Origin: Serendipita indica DSM 11827
Lineage: Eukaryota; Basidiomycota; Agaricomycetes; Sebacinales; Serendipitaceae
Length of the DNA stretch: 64,000 nucleotides
NCBI GenBank assembly: GCA_910890315.1
Contig: CAJVGD010000042.1
Coordinates: 1,984,001-2,048,000 of the forward strand
Reading direction: 5' to 3'
Shown: positions 1-12,582 of the stretch, piece by piece
How positions within the stretch are numbered: the stretch's first letter is position 1
Layout of the letters: each line of letters begins with the position of its first letter
Notes under the pieces: generated by a model
Told to the model about the DNA's origin: nothing
Seen by the model: only the letters and a program-made list of their open reading frames with translations
Database searches by the model: none
Program-made: the position numbers and the translations under genes

Positions 1-698
1 GGAGGATGGCGGTATAGTCGAAAGCGGGTTTATTTTCCTCGACCCATTTCCATGCAGCACGCTCGGACACGACCTTGGCCGCAATATAGATGAGCCCGCC
101 TGTGGCCTTGACACCTTGCTCTTGTACAAGTTTTGGAGCAGTGTCAAACCAGTCTTTCTGTATGATTTTTCGGCATAATTAGGTGATATAACGGAGCGTA
201 CATACCTCGGTCTGCATGTACTTTCCCTCTCGTGGCTCCCAGAGCGTCACATAGGAACTAGTGGTGATCACGCGCTTAACGGTGCTACTCTTGGACGCAG
301 CTTCGAGAATCTCGATCGTTGACCCAACGGTGGGAGTGATAATAACATCTGGATGTACTCCTGTGTTGTTCGTAGGCGATGGAGCTGCGCAATGGATGAT
401 ACCCTCGACGCCTTCAATGGCCTCAGCAAATGCAGCAGGGTGCGCGAGATCTGGGATAACAACAAAGGTCAAGCGCTTTTCCTTGACGGCAGAGGCGAAT
501 GTCGCGGAAAGGCGAAGGCTTTTTTCCTCTGATCTGGCCACTGCGCGAACAGAGAACCCTTTGGCAAGGAGGTTTTCGATAATGGCAGCTCCGATAAATC
601 CGGTACTACCTATGCTGATTTTCAGTCGATTGAGAGAACTCTGCGTTCATGTGCATACCGGTGACAAGGATGAGAGCTGGTGGAGTGACGACCGTCAT
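1..698 (-). CDS. extended SDR / NAD(P)-dependent epimerase-reductase, partial
   Basis: A short-chain dehydrogenase of the extended (dihydroflavonol-4-reductase/cinnamoyl reductase-like) type; it would use NAD(P)H on an unknown carbonyl substrate in the cytosol. The ATG at 698 opens a 40-nt exon, a GT..AG intron covers 658-610, and the join creates the Rossmann motif TGSTGFIG. Next come the NAD-binding strand ending VRAVARSEEK, the HCAAP segment, and the conserved VKRVITTSS strand. A second intron (205-158) leads to KDWFDTA and then YIAAK, which fits the catalytic YxxxK. The C-terminal substrate-binding half lies beyond base 1. The substrate cannot be told from this part. The family call is firm and the exact enzyme is not. 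Confidence 0.85.
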
Positions 699-1918
699 AG
701 TCCGCAAGTCGAGTTGTGATTTCAGTTGAATTTGACAATCACATAGATCTGTGGTCTCCTTTTATGTTTCCAGGAGATGCGCTGAGGCGCGTCTGCTGCT
801 TGATCATGCTGAGCAAGTTTGAGAAAATTTCAGGGCATATAGTTGTCAAGATATTCCACGAACAACTTTGTGCCCGCGCAGTATTTGTGGTATTTTGCGC
901 ACTAACAGTCAGCATCGGCCCTGGACTGCATTGAGGAACAGGTTCGCTCGCCGGTGAGGGATTTATCAGCGAAGACCTGCACTTGATGCAAGATCCAATA
1001 TTTTGGCTCGAGAGCGTTGGGGAACAAGCCAGGGAACCACCGTCACGCGAGGAGTCGAGCGACGAGCAAGAATCTAGATTCTAGAAGGAAATAATTATTG
1101 ACCAGGTAACTCCTTTACTAGCCATCGATGTCATGCACTGGATCCTGGAGCTGACCTCGCTCGCCGTTACACCCTCTTTGCATTCAACAAACACGCCAAT
1201 AAATGTCAACCTCTTGACAGAAACTAGAAAGTGCTGAGAAGGCTATTACCTTCCATTCATCTTGCGGCTGGGCCCAATCTGCAGTCTACCGACTCCACGA
1301 TTGCGCTCCCACAGAGATCCCTCGCCGAATGAGGATTGCTAGTGGATTGTGTCTTTACGAAGCCTCTTTCCGTTGTCCTATATCTCCTCACTGATATTCC
1401 GACGGCTGGCAACGGAAGATCTGTACGCTCTTACTTCAGAACGTCACTGGACGAGTTAGGATTCATGGCGGTTTTGCGGATGATTCGATCGTCTCAATTT
1501 GCTTTACGGGTTATGGCGCTCCTCTATTCTGCCTTTCAAATATACTGCCGGCGATTATATGGAATCGCAAGGCGTTCTCCGAAGGTAGAGGAGGACCACT
1601 ACCCAAACTACTATTTCTAAACGGTGCTCCAGCTTTGTGTCGCCAAGCCTCGAGCACAGACGCTTTTCACAGTCTGCAATGTGCCGAACAAGTATAAGGC
1701 CGTACCTTGCGGGGGCTGTTAATTCGTGTAAGTGGTGTGGTTGCGCCAGACTCATCCTGCGCGCTTGTTGGTGGCGGTCATAGAGCTCAATCCAGGCGTC
1801 GGATTTCCTTTTTTTGGGTGGTATATCCCGCGCTCTCCGATGGCCTCCTAGACCGTGCTCATATAATTATTTATACCATTCTCTCTGATGGGCGGCGCCT
1901 TGGGCACGGGGAACCCAG
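699..1918. other. intergenic region, no recognised gene
   Basis: About 1.2 kb between the SDR start and the end of the TRAPPC13-like gene. One plus-strand frame stays open from about 1399 to 1695 (about 98 codons, containing LLLQNVTGRVRIHGG), followed by a possible donor, but it has no ATG in frame and no family I recognise. The TATAAATAATTATA-like AT-rich patch near 1860-1880 is the only other structure noticed. Confidence 0.4.
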
Positions 1919-3100
1919 TTAATCACTATCTTGCGACTTTGCGCTACTATTAGTGCACTCTTCGTCGCACTGCCCCTCACTCGACAACACTGCATTCTTC
2001 AGATCAAGTAGATTTGTATTAGTACATAGCTTGATCAATAACCATGATAAGAACATTGTATGTACCAGGAAACAGCCAATCACATCCCAAAGAGGGTGTA
2101 TGGAACACATAGCATAACTTGGCTTGTTTGACAGGGCAGAGGCGGCGGTCGTGAGCTCAAAGTGGATGGCAAACGGCTGGTCGAGAGTAATGGTATGCAC
2201 ATTTAGAATCGTTTCGACGACTAGGTCCACCTCGATGTCTGTCAGAGGTGCAATTGGTTGTGGTGTTGGTACTTGTGGACAGGGGTTTGCGGTCGGTTGG
2301 GTTGACGCGACTGGTAGGGAACAGGAGATGAAGGCCGGCTCGAGGACGAAGGCGACTGTGACACATTAGCGGGGGACTGGGGTCACTGAATCTGGCCAGT
2401 AACCCTTTTTGGACATGTGGAGGAAGCGCCGACTGGATGGGAGGAGGGGGTGCTTGGGGAACACGCCTGGATAGCATCTGATAATTTTCAGAGGCACAAG
2501 AGACTATACAGAACACTCAACGATGTAAGGAGTCTCCCTGGCTCTCCAAACGTTGTTCGACAGGCAAGGTCTAGTCGACCCAGAGGAATGACCACACCGG
2601 GAGCCGTTTTAATGAGAAACCGGGGAACAACCGCAGGTATCAAGGTGTATATGTACTGGAATGTATCCTGTGGCTGGACGAGGGTCTTAGGACCCGTAAA
2701 GGCCTGACGAGCTTCGATGCTCGACTCGTTAGCATCCGTAAAGGTCCAGCCATCCACCGGCTTGAATTCTAATCTCTCAAACCACATCGATTCCTGTGTG
2801 AGGTTCTGAACGTCGATCTGTAAGAAGAGTTTCTCGCGTTCAACTCTGGACATGAGGGCAGAAGGCGATTTTGGTGTGTGAACCTTGGTCTTTACGGAGA
2901 ATGGATTTGACACAGGAAATCGATAATGCTTCCTGAATAGTTGTGCTCGCGGGTCTGACGGATCGTCGGAAGGAGCTGGTGGCCGCAGTCCAGGCGGCAC
3001 TCGATAGTTGACCGAGTTCCTTGATCTCAGACTGGATGACGCCTTTGAGTGTTCTGGATCAACACTCACGTTGAGAGCGGCAACCGAGCGCTCGTCAGAG
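1919..3100 (-). CDS. TRAPPC13-like (DUF974) trafficking protein, N-terminus missing or damaged
   Basis: Homologue of TRAPP complex subunit 13, a peripheral tethering-complex subunit acting in ER-Golgi/Golgi traffic and autophagy. The best evidence is the segment LFRKHYRFPVSNPFSVKTKV followed by VEREKLFLQIDVQN, WFERLEFKPVDGW and GRLLTS, which is the classic DUF974 core. After an intron comes MLSRRVPQ, and after another intron VAFVLEP... through DIEVDLVVE and LDQPFAIHFEL, ending at a stop near 1919. The N-terminal beta-domain could not be rebuilt. The EIKELGQ motif sits in a different frame from the following VNYRVPPG, and the residues usually between them (about seven) are absent, which looks like a small deletion. 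The C-terminus is also shorter than usual. It may be a decaying gene or carry assembly errors. Confidence 0.7.
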
Positions 3101-3984
3101 ATGAATGACTCCAAACTGCAAAAGTGATAATAATTCTAAAACAAAAGGTAGCTCTCATCTCTGTAATCGGGCCAGATGAGCCCGTAAGATCGGATTGGCC
3201 CGGGTCGAGAAACTGAGCCACCTGAGAGATTCGAACGGCCGACCTCTCGGAGTAGGAAGGGATTGAGACCATCTGTGCGCCACCAGACTGTCTGCTCCAT
3301 ATTAGGGGCAGTGCAAAAAGTGAAATAACCAAAGAATTCAGCATCTCAGCAACGGTCCTGCCAAAGTAAGTTTCTAGATTGGAAACTATGTGCGTTGAAG
3401 ACAAAATCAACATAAATGCCTAGAGATCCAGTACATTATGCGGGCAAGAGGACCGCCTGCGGAGAGATTTAAAATTCACTGGATTATGACTAGGAGTTGA
3501 AATTTCTCCATCGTCTCCTGAAGGACAATAGAGCATATCTTTGGGAGCAGGAGTAATCATTAGATTAAAGTGCGTTTATTTCTCTTATTTTATCCGTACA
3601 ACTCAACCGAGCACTAGGGACCATGATTCAATCGAAATTATATGAATTAAACGTAGATTGTCGCGCATTAGAGTCGTCAAAGGGAGGTCACCCGAGGACA
3701 AGTGTGGCGCTCCATCTTGACCACAAACCATTCAGAGCCGTGCGGCAAACAGTGAGCAAACTGTCTGAATAATAGACCATAATATCTATACGCTATGTCA
3801 ACCCTAACCTGGTATGTTTACTTCGCCGGTGCTTTTCAGGTGCCTTTAACGGGGAGCAAGAGCTGACGTTCACCGTTAATTCGATTTGCTATCGTATCTA
3901 ATATGGGATTATACCTGGATTACGTCACTACGCTCTCACTGCGATACTTCACAACGCGCTTGGTCACCACCCTCAACTCGAACG
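3101..3984. other. region upstream of TRAPPC13-like gene and Rab gene
   Basis: This stretch holds the expected but unrecognisable 5' exons of the TRAPPC13-like gene, a tRNA-like fragment (3214-3288), and the presumed promoter of the Rab gene that starts at 3985. No other coding sequence is convincing. Confidence 0.4.
3214..3288 (-). pseudogene. degenerate tRNA-like fragment
   Basis: Read on the minus strand, TGGCGCACAGATGG resembles a Pol III A box and CGTTCGAATCT resembles a B box, at tRNA-like spacing. The T-stem and acceptor stem do not pair properly, so this is not a working tRNA. It could be a worn tRNA copy or chance similarity. Confidence 0.25.
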
Positions 3985-5106
<1,122 letters not shown>

Positions 5107-5392
5107 CGATACTATCCGAGCGCTCGTTTCCTTGGACATTCCGCCTTGATAGCCTATTGTGTACCTAATGGAAATATTCACATGAAGTCTGAATTTGAGC
5201 CGTCTTTAGTTTTTGCCGTGATTGGTCTCGACTTGCCTCGACCAAAGCGAGAATTTGGATTTCGACCGCAACCATTCGCTTGATCCAACGTTGGCCCCTA
5301 CGCACACGCACAGAAGGCCTCTGAACACCTTCTTTGCGCACGAAATCAACACTCGAGAAGACCTTTTTTTGCTACCTTTCGACGTCTAGACG

Positions 5393-6242
5393 ATGCAGGC
5401 CCTGCGACGGGTAGGCGCGACGACGTTGAGGACGAGCAGCACGACGCTCTCGACGTCCCAGACGCTTATCGCCTCCTTTTCGACCTCTAGCAGCGCTCGT
5501 TCTCCCGCCCCGTCATCATCTTCATCGGCGTCGCATGCCGCCGCCGTCAGCAACAGCTCGTCTGGTGCCGGCCAGAGTATCATCCCGCTCTCCAACATCC
5601 AAGCCCAGTGGGACTCTATGACCGAGCAGGAACAGTCGCTCGTTCACCGACAGCTCGAGACGTTGCAGGCAAAGGACTGGAGATCACTCAGCTTGGACGA
5701 AAAAAGAGCTGGTCAGTCTCCGTTTATTTCCACTTTTTTTATTTGCCTTGTCGGCCATGGGCCATGCATTTCGACATGCCGTCGGGTTTTTCAGAGCGTG
5801 TCGCGTGTTTCCCAAACGATCAATCTCCACTTGTGGCTCTCTGGAATGCTCACGACACTTTTCATGCAGCTTACTATGTTTCCTTTGGTCCTCATGGTGC
5901 TCGTGTGCCGGTCACAAAGGCTGGAGAACCTAGCAAGGTGGCCCTCGCAGTCGTTGCACTGCTCGCGGTCAGTAGCGCTCTTTGGGCAGTCGCTCGCTCC
6001 AGTGGTGCGTAGTATTCTTATCATCCTTTTACTTGGTTCCACTGACACACCTTGTGTAGCCAACCCACCACCGAAAACATTGACCAAGGAATGGGAGCAG
6101 GCTGCTACGGAGAAGGCTCGTGAGGCCAAGATCAACCCTATCACTGGTATGTCGTCTGTCATTACGACATTGCTCTCCTCACGCATCGACAGGTCTCTCC
6201 TCGGAGGGCTACAAGGGCAAAGGCTTTGTACAGAGCAAATAA
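5393..6242 (+). CDS. COX5: cytochrome c oxidase subunit IV/V, mitochondrial
   Basis: Nuclear-encoded subunit of respiratory complex IV in the inner mitochondrial membrane. Four exons fit clean GT..AG joins: 5393-5711, 5870-6004, 6060-6146 and 6193-6242. The N-terminus (MQALRRVGATTLR...) is rich in Arg/Ser/Thr and Ala, a typical import presequence. Family marks are IQAQWDSM and LQAKDWRSLSLDEKRAAYYV, then FGPHGAR, one transmembrane helix (VALAVVALLAVSSALWAVA), and PPPKTLTKEWEQA. The tail reads EGYKGKGFVQSK before TAA. It faces the ATP synthase epsilon gene tail to tail, 386 bp apart. Size fits the fungal Cox5a/b family. Confidence 0.93.
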
Positions 6243-6628
6243 TCCTACTCTTTCTCGAATTCTTATTGTATCGCTTTCTCTCAAAACTCTGGCTGTGTCA
6301 ATTCGTCCACCATTGAACGAGTTGAAAACGGCGACCGTATGTCCAGACGAGAGTGGCTCGGAGGAGTCGGAGTGCATCAAATTTGGAGAGTTTTCGTTTG
6401 CAGCTCAAATGCTGCTGTTTTATAGATGGAGCGATAGCATTTGTAGACAGAAAACCACGTTAGGCTCAATCCTTTTTCGTCCAACGTTTGACATTGAACT
6501 TGACATGGTGATCCGTTGGGCATTTGAGATTCAAGCAAATGCATACGATCTAGAAGAGTTGCCTCGTTTGAATCATAGATACATGTCCGCTCGCCTCGTT
6601 GAAAGCGAGCTGCAAGTAGTCAAAGGTT
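6243..6628. other. convergent 3' region between COX5 and ATP15
   Basis: A 386-bp spacer shared by the 3' ends of two genes that face each other. No coding potential was recognised; it should hold both polyadenylation regions. Confidence 0.5.
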
Positions 6629-7102
6629 CTATTTCTCCGAAGTAGGATTGAGATACGTCTGATTGGGAGTGTAAGCAAACCGCGTCGAAAAAGCCACGAG
6701 GACAAAACAAAATCGAGCCGGGCGAGGAGACGAAGAAGCGATCCCAATAGATCGGAAGACGTTTTCCGAGCTTTGAGAGCTTCTAAGAAGAAGAAAAGAC
6801 GACGAACCTGCTGGCCACCTTGTCCGTTTTCCCACTTTTGGTACCGCAACGTCGTGACGCCGCGCTTTTCAGCCGCGAGACGGGGTTGTTCCTTGAGTGC
6901 GTTGCGAAGTGCGCGTGCGCATACTTGAGCAAAGTGGTTGTAGCTGTATGCCGTCGGCGAGGAGAGAAGTGATTGTCAGCGACAATGTTTTTGAAGCCGA
7001 GGAGAAAATGATAGAAATTCAGAAAGGATATGTAGAGTATGTAGGTATAGCAAGAAGTTGTACCGACCCAAAGTGAGCACTCCAAGTTGCTGGCGGGATC
7101 AT
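6629..7102 (-). CDS. ATP15: mitochondrial ATP synthase subunit epsilon
   Basis: The small epsilon subunit of the F1 central stalk (equivalent of yeast Atp15). Three exons: 7102-7068, 6943-6808 and 6658-6629. The spliced product starts MIPPATWSAHFGYNHFAQVC and continues ARALRNALKEQPRLAAEKRG, then TTLRYQKWENGQGGQQ, and ends TYLNPTSEK. The RYQKWENG signature and the length of about 66 residues match the family closely. There is no cleavable presequence, as usual for this subunit. Both introns have GT..AG ends and restore one frame. The last exon has only nine codons plus stop. Confidence 0.93.
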
Positions 7103-7319
7103 GGTCGAATCTGGTCGAGTTCAAGGTTGCCTTCCACCATCACCGTCGAGCCGCATGATTTTCAACCATTATGATACACACGTTTTGCTTAAACTAATAT
7201 ACCTGGTACAAAAAATAGCAAGAAAACGCTCTATCTTGTATCATATCCAGTCCTTAGATGCTTCAAGCGTTACATATAGAACAGAAGATAGATTGACATT
7301 GAACAGAAATGGCAGCAAT

Positions 7320-10300
7320 TCATTGAGTAGCGTCTGTTCGAACTTCTGTCCAGGAAGAGCCACATCGGAAGCGAGTGAAATCAAGGTGGGTCGCGCGGAA
7401 GCTGCCCTCGGTCGGAATATTGAGAAGTAGACGTGGGTGTCGTAGTCCACGTCGATTTTCTGGTGGCACCCAGAAGAGAAGTTTGCCGGAAGATTGTACC
7501 CAGCCATCGGGTAAAAGTGAGCACCGTCTGAATCCAGGTATTCGGATTTTCAGGGGTTCGCCTAAATCTTGCGTCAAGCCAGAGTCTGCAGCATCGTCCT
7601 CGTCGCATTCATTCACAACAGTTTCTAATATGCTCATTAGCTTGCGTCACATCGTTGGCAATAACCTAGTGCACACTCACCAATGGCTGCATCCCATAGC
7701 CGAATCGTCTTGTCACGCGAACCAGAGACGATTCGTGAGCCGTCTGAAGAGAATGCGACGGCCTCACCCAATCTTCGTGGCCTCGCAATGGCTCTCCGAG
7801 TGACTGACCAGTATTTGCATCCCATAGCCGAATCGTCTGGTCATCCGCGCCAGAGACAATTCGTGAGCCGTCTGGCGAGAATGCGACGGCCGCCACCCAA
7901 TCTTCGTGGCCTCGCAATGGCTCTCCGAGTGACTGACCAGTATTTGCATCCCATAGCCGAATCGTTTTGTCACCCGCGCCAGAGACAATTCGTGAGCCGT
8001 CTGGCGAGAATGCGACGGCCCTCACCCAATCTTCGTGGCCTCGCAATGGCTCTCCGAGTGACTGACCAGTAGTTGCATCCCATAGCCGAATCGTTTTGTC
8101 ACGCGAACCAGAGACGATTCGTGAGCCGTCTGAAGAGAATGCGACGGCCGCCACCCAATCTTCGTGGCCTCGCAATGGCTCTCCGAGTGACTGACCAGTA
8201 TTTGCATCCCATAGCCGAATCGTCTTGTCACCCGCGCCAGAGACAATTCGTGAGCCGTCTGGCGAGAATGCGACGGCCCTCACCGAATCTTCGTGGCCTC
8301 GCAATGGCTCTCCGAGTGACTGACCAGTATTTGCATCCCATAGCCGAATCGTCTTGTCACCCGCGCCAGAGACAATTCGTGAGCCGTCTGGCGAGAATGC
8401 GACGGCCGTCAACGAAGATTCGTGGCCTCGCAATGGCTCTCCGAGTGACTGACCAGTATTTGCATCCCATAGCCGGACCGTCTTGTCCAACGAGCCAGAG
8501 ACAATTCGTGAGCCGTCTGGCGAGAATCCGACGGCCGTCACCGAATGCTCGTGGCCTCTGAGTGGCCTTTCCAACGAATGATCAGTGGGTAAATCCCACA
8601 GCCGGACCGTCTTGTCCCACGAGCCAGAGACAATTTGTGAGCCGTCTGGCGAGAATGCGACGGCCGTCAACAAAGCTTCGTGGCCTCGCAATGGCTCTCC
8701 GAGTGACTGACCAGTATTTGCATCCCATAGCCGGACCGTCTTGTCCCACGAGCCAGAGACAATTCGTGAGCCGTCTGGCGAGAATGCGACAGCCTCAATT
8801 GGTTGCTTATGATCTCGGAGTGGCTCTCCCAACTGCTGACCAGTGCGTGTACTCCACAACCGAATGGTGTTGTCCCACGAGCCGGAGACAATTTGCGAGC
8901 CATCTGGTGAAAATGAGACGGCACGGACGGAGGATTCATGACCTTGGAGTGGCTCTCCCAACATTTGCCCACTGAAAGCGTCCCACAGTCGAACGGTCTT
9001 GTCGTGGGATCCAGAGACGAATTTTGACCCGTCTGGCGAGAACGCGACAGCTATGACTGCGGATTCATGGCCTCGGATTGGATTGCCTAACGGCTGACGA
9101 ATACCTGCATCCCACAGTCTAATTGTCCTATCTGTTGAGCCAGAGACAATTCGCGAGCCATCTGGTGAGAATCCGACAGATTTCACCCAATTTTCGTGAC
9201 CACAGAGTGGTTCTCCCAGTAGCTGGAATGTTTCTACATCCCATAACCGAATTGTCTTGTCATCTGAGCCAGAGAGAATTTTGGTGCTATCGGGAGAGAA
9301 TGCGATGGTGTTGACTTCTTGTAGATGCCCCCGGAGTGGCTCTCCCAGTGGCTGACATGTGTCTGTATCCCACAGTTGAATTGTCCGGTCTCGCGACGCA
9401 GAAGCAATTAATGAACCATCTGGTGAGAAGCAGACCGCCTCCACTATATCTTTGTGACCTTGAAGACTACTGGGCCTGGAATACGTTTCCTCGAGTCCAA
9501 AAGTAACATTTATGACGTTATTATACCATTTTGACCCTCTCTTACGCAAGAGGGACTTCTTAGGGGTGAATGGAAGCGCTGAAATATAAATGTGTGCAGC
9601 GCTTTCCTGAATTGGCGCTGAGAATGCCATCGTAAAGTGTCGAATCTCGGTAATTCCGCTTTTATATTTTGATTCAACTATATCATGTGTCAATGCTATA
9701 ATTCATCATCCAGATAGACCACTTACTCCTGTATGGCGTGAAACAGATCGAAGACCACGGATCAATCGCGGTATTCCTCCCGTGATACTCAGAATCTCTA
9801 TCCAGTTAAGCACGTATGGGATTTGTATAACGTGTCTAATGTCATTTTCGAGTATCCGTCGCCAGTTGTCGTCCGTTTCCGCCACATGGAACAACCAATG
9901 GTAGCTCACATATCGAAGTGCTGTTGGAATGAATTTTGATATCCTGGCATCCAGATCCGGGATCTGACTGTTTAAGTAGAAGGAAGACTCTATCCGACAA
10001 ATGTTGAACTTGAGTCCATCCTTCCGCGACTTGAGGCGTTGGAAGCACCACGATGCGATTTGACCGTGTGCATTGCCGACATTGATATGAAAGTTGCTGT
10101 GACTATCAACGACTGGTGATGTGGAACGGCGTTTAAGGTATTCGACGAACGTGGGATGACGAAAATGGATCAGGTTCGTCTCATCTCGGGTGACTACGCT
10201 TCCAAGGTTCCGTATGAGGGCCTCGGCACTTCCACCAATTTTGGTATGCTTCAGGAGATCATCTAAATCACCGACAGTGAGCGGTTCAAATGCAGCGAGC

Positions 10301-11985
10301 AGCAACGCGAGTATTTCACGTGTCGTTAAACGGCCCTCGGGGTCTGTACGCTCCAAGAGGAGATCGTATACGTCATCGATGACTCCAGGCTGTTCCACGG
10401 AGATTAGGCGATTATATATGTCCTCTGGAGAACTCCATCTGGTTTCGCTAGTGAGCATTCGGCATGCAGTGCTTGCCCAGATAAATAGACCGTCGGCTTT
10501 TTTGACCAGTCGTTGCCTATTGTCCTCCGATAGGACTCCGTGCAGCAACTGATCCACATAAACCGCAATGTCATCAGTGTTGTCAAAGTGGTCGACATCG
10601 TGGAGGCGATCTTCCATCTTTTCCAACTTTCGTTTGATCGAAAGTGGCTGCAAAACCGTTTCAATTGCGGGGTCGGGTCGACTTGTTATGAAAATCTTGA
10701 GGTTCGTACTCTCTCGAGTGGCTGTAGCGAGTGCTTCGAGCAGTTCCTTTCGCTCTCGTCCCGCCTTGCATTCGTCAACGGCGTCGATGACGAGTATCAC
10801 CCGCTTTTTTCGATTGCGTATTGGACCGGTGATGAACGTGCGAAACTGTTGACAAAGTGAAGTTCTCATGATAGCCGGATGCTGCGTCACGGCTTCAGTG
10901 ATATGCGGCGCGAGTTCAGGCATGTGATCGGCGAGTTCTCTGGCCATGGTCGGGCAAAACTTTTCAGTGGTCGACGCTTCACTGTCGGCCATTGAGAAGA
11001 AGAACTGGCCCCCTAGCGTTCCCTCTGCTTTCCATATTGCCGCTGCGGACATTGCGACAGTGGATTTTCCGGAGCCTGCTATGTCGCATAGCCAGAATAT
11101 TGGTGTGTGCGACGTATCATCCCCGGCCCAGTGCGAGATAGTCTTCAGAACGGCCTGGCGCGTTCCTTGGAGACACGTAGTATGAACTGAGGAGGCAACA
11201 AATGCTACCATCGGGAGCTGGAGTATCGCAGAGTTGTCAACTTGAAATAGTTAGTAATCTTCCGAACACGAATTCTTGTTTACCATTTGCGAGGATGGCC
11301 TTATTATCCCTTTCGACAGCTTGAATACGGTATGCGGTGAACAAGCTCAGTGCATCCTGTTCTTTGTGTAAGATTACAAAAGCGGTCAGGACAAAGTTCG
11401 TACGATGAATTTCCTATGCTGGTCTTCGATATCCCGATTGAATTTACGGATGGTATCCGCATCGAGCATCACTTTGCTGACTTCGGTCAACTCGTTAAGA
11501 CCGCTGCGCTTTCGCTTATGCCTCTGATTTGTGATATTTCTATGAGACTCCTCGAGAAAGCTATATTTGTTAGTACTCTTTACCGGAACTGACGTTTGGA
11601 CGTACTCCACGTAGTCAGTGAGTGGTCGGCTGAAGGCCTCGTTGACTTCCCTATCCTCGGGAGGATATTTCGCGAACGATTCGATCTGGTTTTCGATAGC
11701 TAACATGTACCCTTCCATGCGTTGCGTCAGGTCAGCCCACCCTTCTTGGTTATTGTCGACAGCCTGTTACATTCATCAGATGACACTATGCCAGTCGCAC
11801 AAACTAACCTGCATATTATCGAGGATCAATTTCGTCGTTCTACAGGCAGCTTTGAGAGGGGCGAGTATATCTGAGGATTCGGCTACGTTCGCAGCCGCCT
11901 CAAGGGTGATGGCAGCCACGCTATAGGCTTGACGCCTTTTACGTGATGGTCCACCTTTGAAAGGAGATGATCCATCGGGATTCAT
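7320..11985 (-). CDS. STAND/NLR protein: helical N-domain, NACHT NTPase, 14 WD40 repeats
   Basis: A fungal NLR-type receptor of the HET-E/NWD kind, likely cytosolic, binding nucleotide through NACHT and ligand through a WD40 propeller; such proteins act in non-self recognition. The ATG at 11985 opens MNPDGSSPFKGGPSRKRRQ, then helical segments (ILAPLKAACRTTKLILDNM; EGYMLAIENQIESFAKYP) that recall MLKL-like N-domains. NACHT: Walker A CDIAGSGKST, Walker B VILVIDAVDEC, sensor FITSRPD. After an intron near 9690 come 14 WD40 units of 43 residues. A conserved tail (IPGFRRCSLLPDGWVQSSGK, FWVPPENR, LDFTRF) ends at 7320. The last WD unit has one G fewer than its sisters (near 7763), which shifts the frame and would stop translation at 7666 before the tail. 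That is either a real truncation or a sequence error. Confidence 0.88.
7680..9470 (-). repeat. tandem 129-bp WD40-coding repeat array, 14 units
   Basis: Fourteen head-to-tail units, each coding GH...FSPDGS.IVSGS.DKTIRLWD...G.SLGEP. The gene's 5' units (toward 9470) differ from each other, while units about 8-14 (7680-8590) are nearly identical at DNA level and differ at a few codons. This is the pattern of repeat shuffling and concerted evolution known for high-internal-conservation WD40 arrays in fungal NLRs. Confidence 0.93.
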
Positions 11986-12582
11986 GATCGTGTTATTGGA
12001 CGTGGCCGGCGTTTTGGAGGATATATCAAGGCGGATGGCTCCAAGTTGGTTCGGCGTCTGCCACCCTCCATCTGCCAAACAAATGTGACAAAGACCACAC
12101 CGATCCTGAATATCACACCTGTCTATCTCTGATAGAGCATTTCAGTATGCTCGCGAATGGAAACAATCAGCGGGTTTGCCTTATTGTCACTCCGTTGAAT
12201 CACATTCAGATATGTGAGATGAGAAAATCAAGATAGAACCATATCTCTACTGAATATTCATCTAGGGGATGACAGAGTTCACTTGGGTACGCTAATGGGC
12301 TCGCAGCATTCGTATCGCATGGGATCAGGTCTATAAAGAGAAAAATATTATAGAGTGTACTTTCCGAGATTCTAGACAGTCTTGATGCTTGGAGTGGTGG
12401 GGAGCAGCGTCCACTTAGCCCAAACTTTCTTGAACCTGACCTCGACACCCGCTTTTCGCATTTTCCAACCGCTATCATGAACTTTGACGCATTCACTGGG
12501 TGTGTACATCTCATGATCCTCATCGCGTTGTCCATTGCCCAGACGCTGACAACTGGCCGCGTCGTTGATGTTGGCGACGGCG
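11986..12582. other. divergent promoter region, NLR and SCD6
   Basis: About 600 bp separate the NLR start (minus) from the Scd6 start (plus). It probably contains both promoters and possibly a 5' leader intron of the NLR. No gene was recognised. Confidence 0.45.

Noticed and set aside
7683-8975. Long plus-strand open frames over the WD40 array (repeating ESSCHPRQRQFVSRLARM-like peptides)
   Set aside because: These are the antisense of a 129-bp repeat, whose length is divisible by three, so open frames arise on both strands. The minus-strand reading is a clear WD40 protein.
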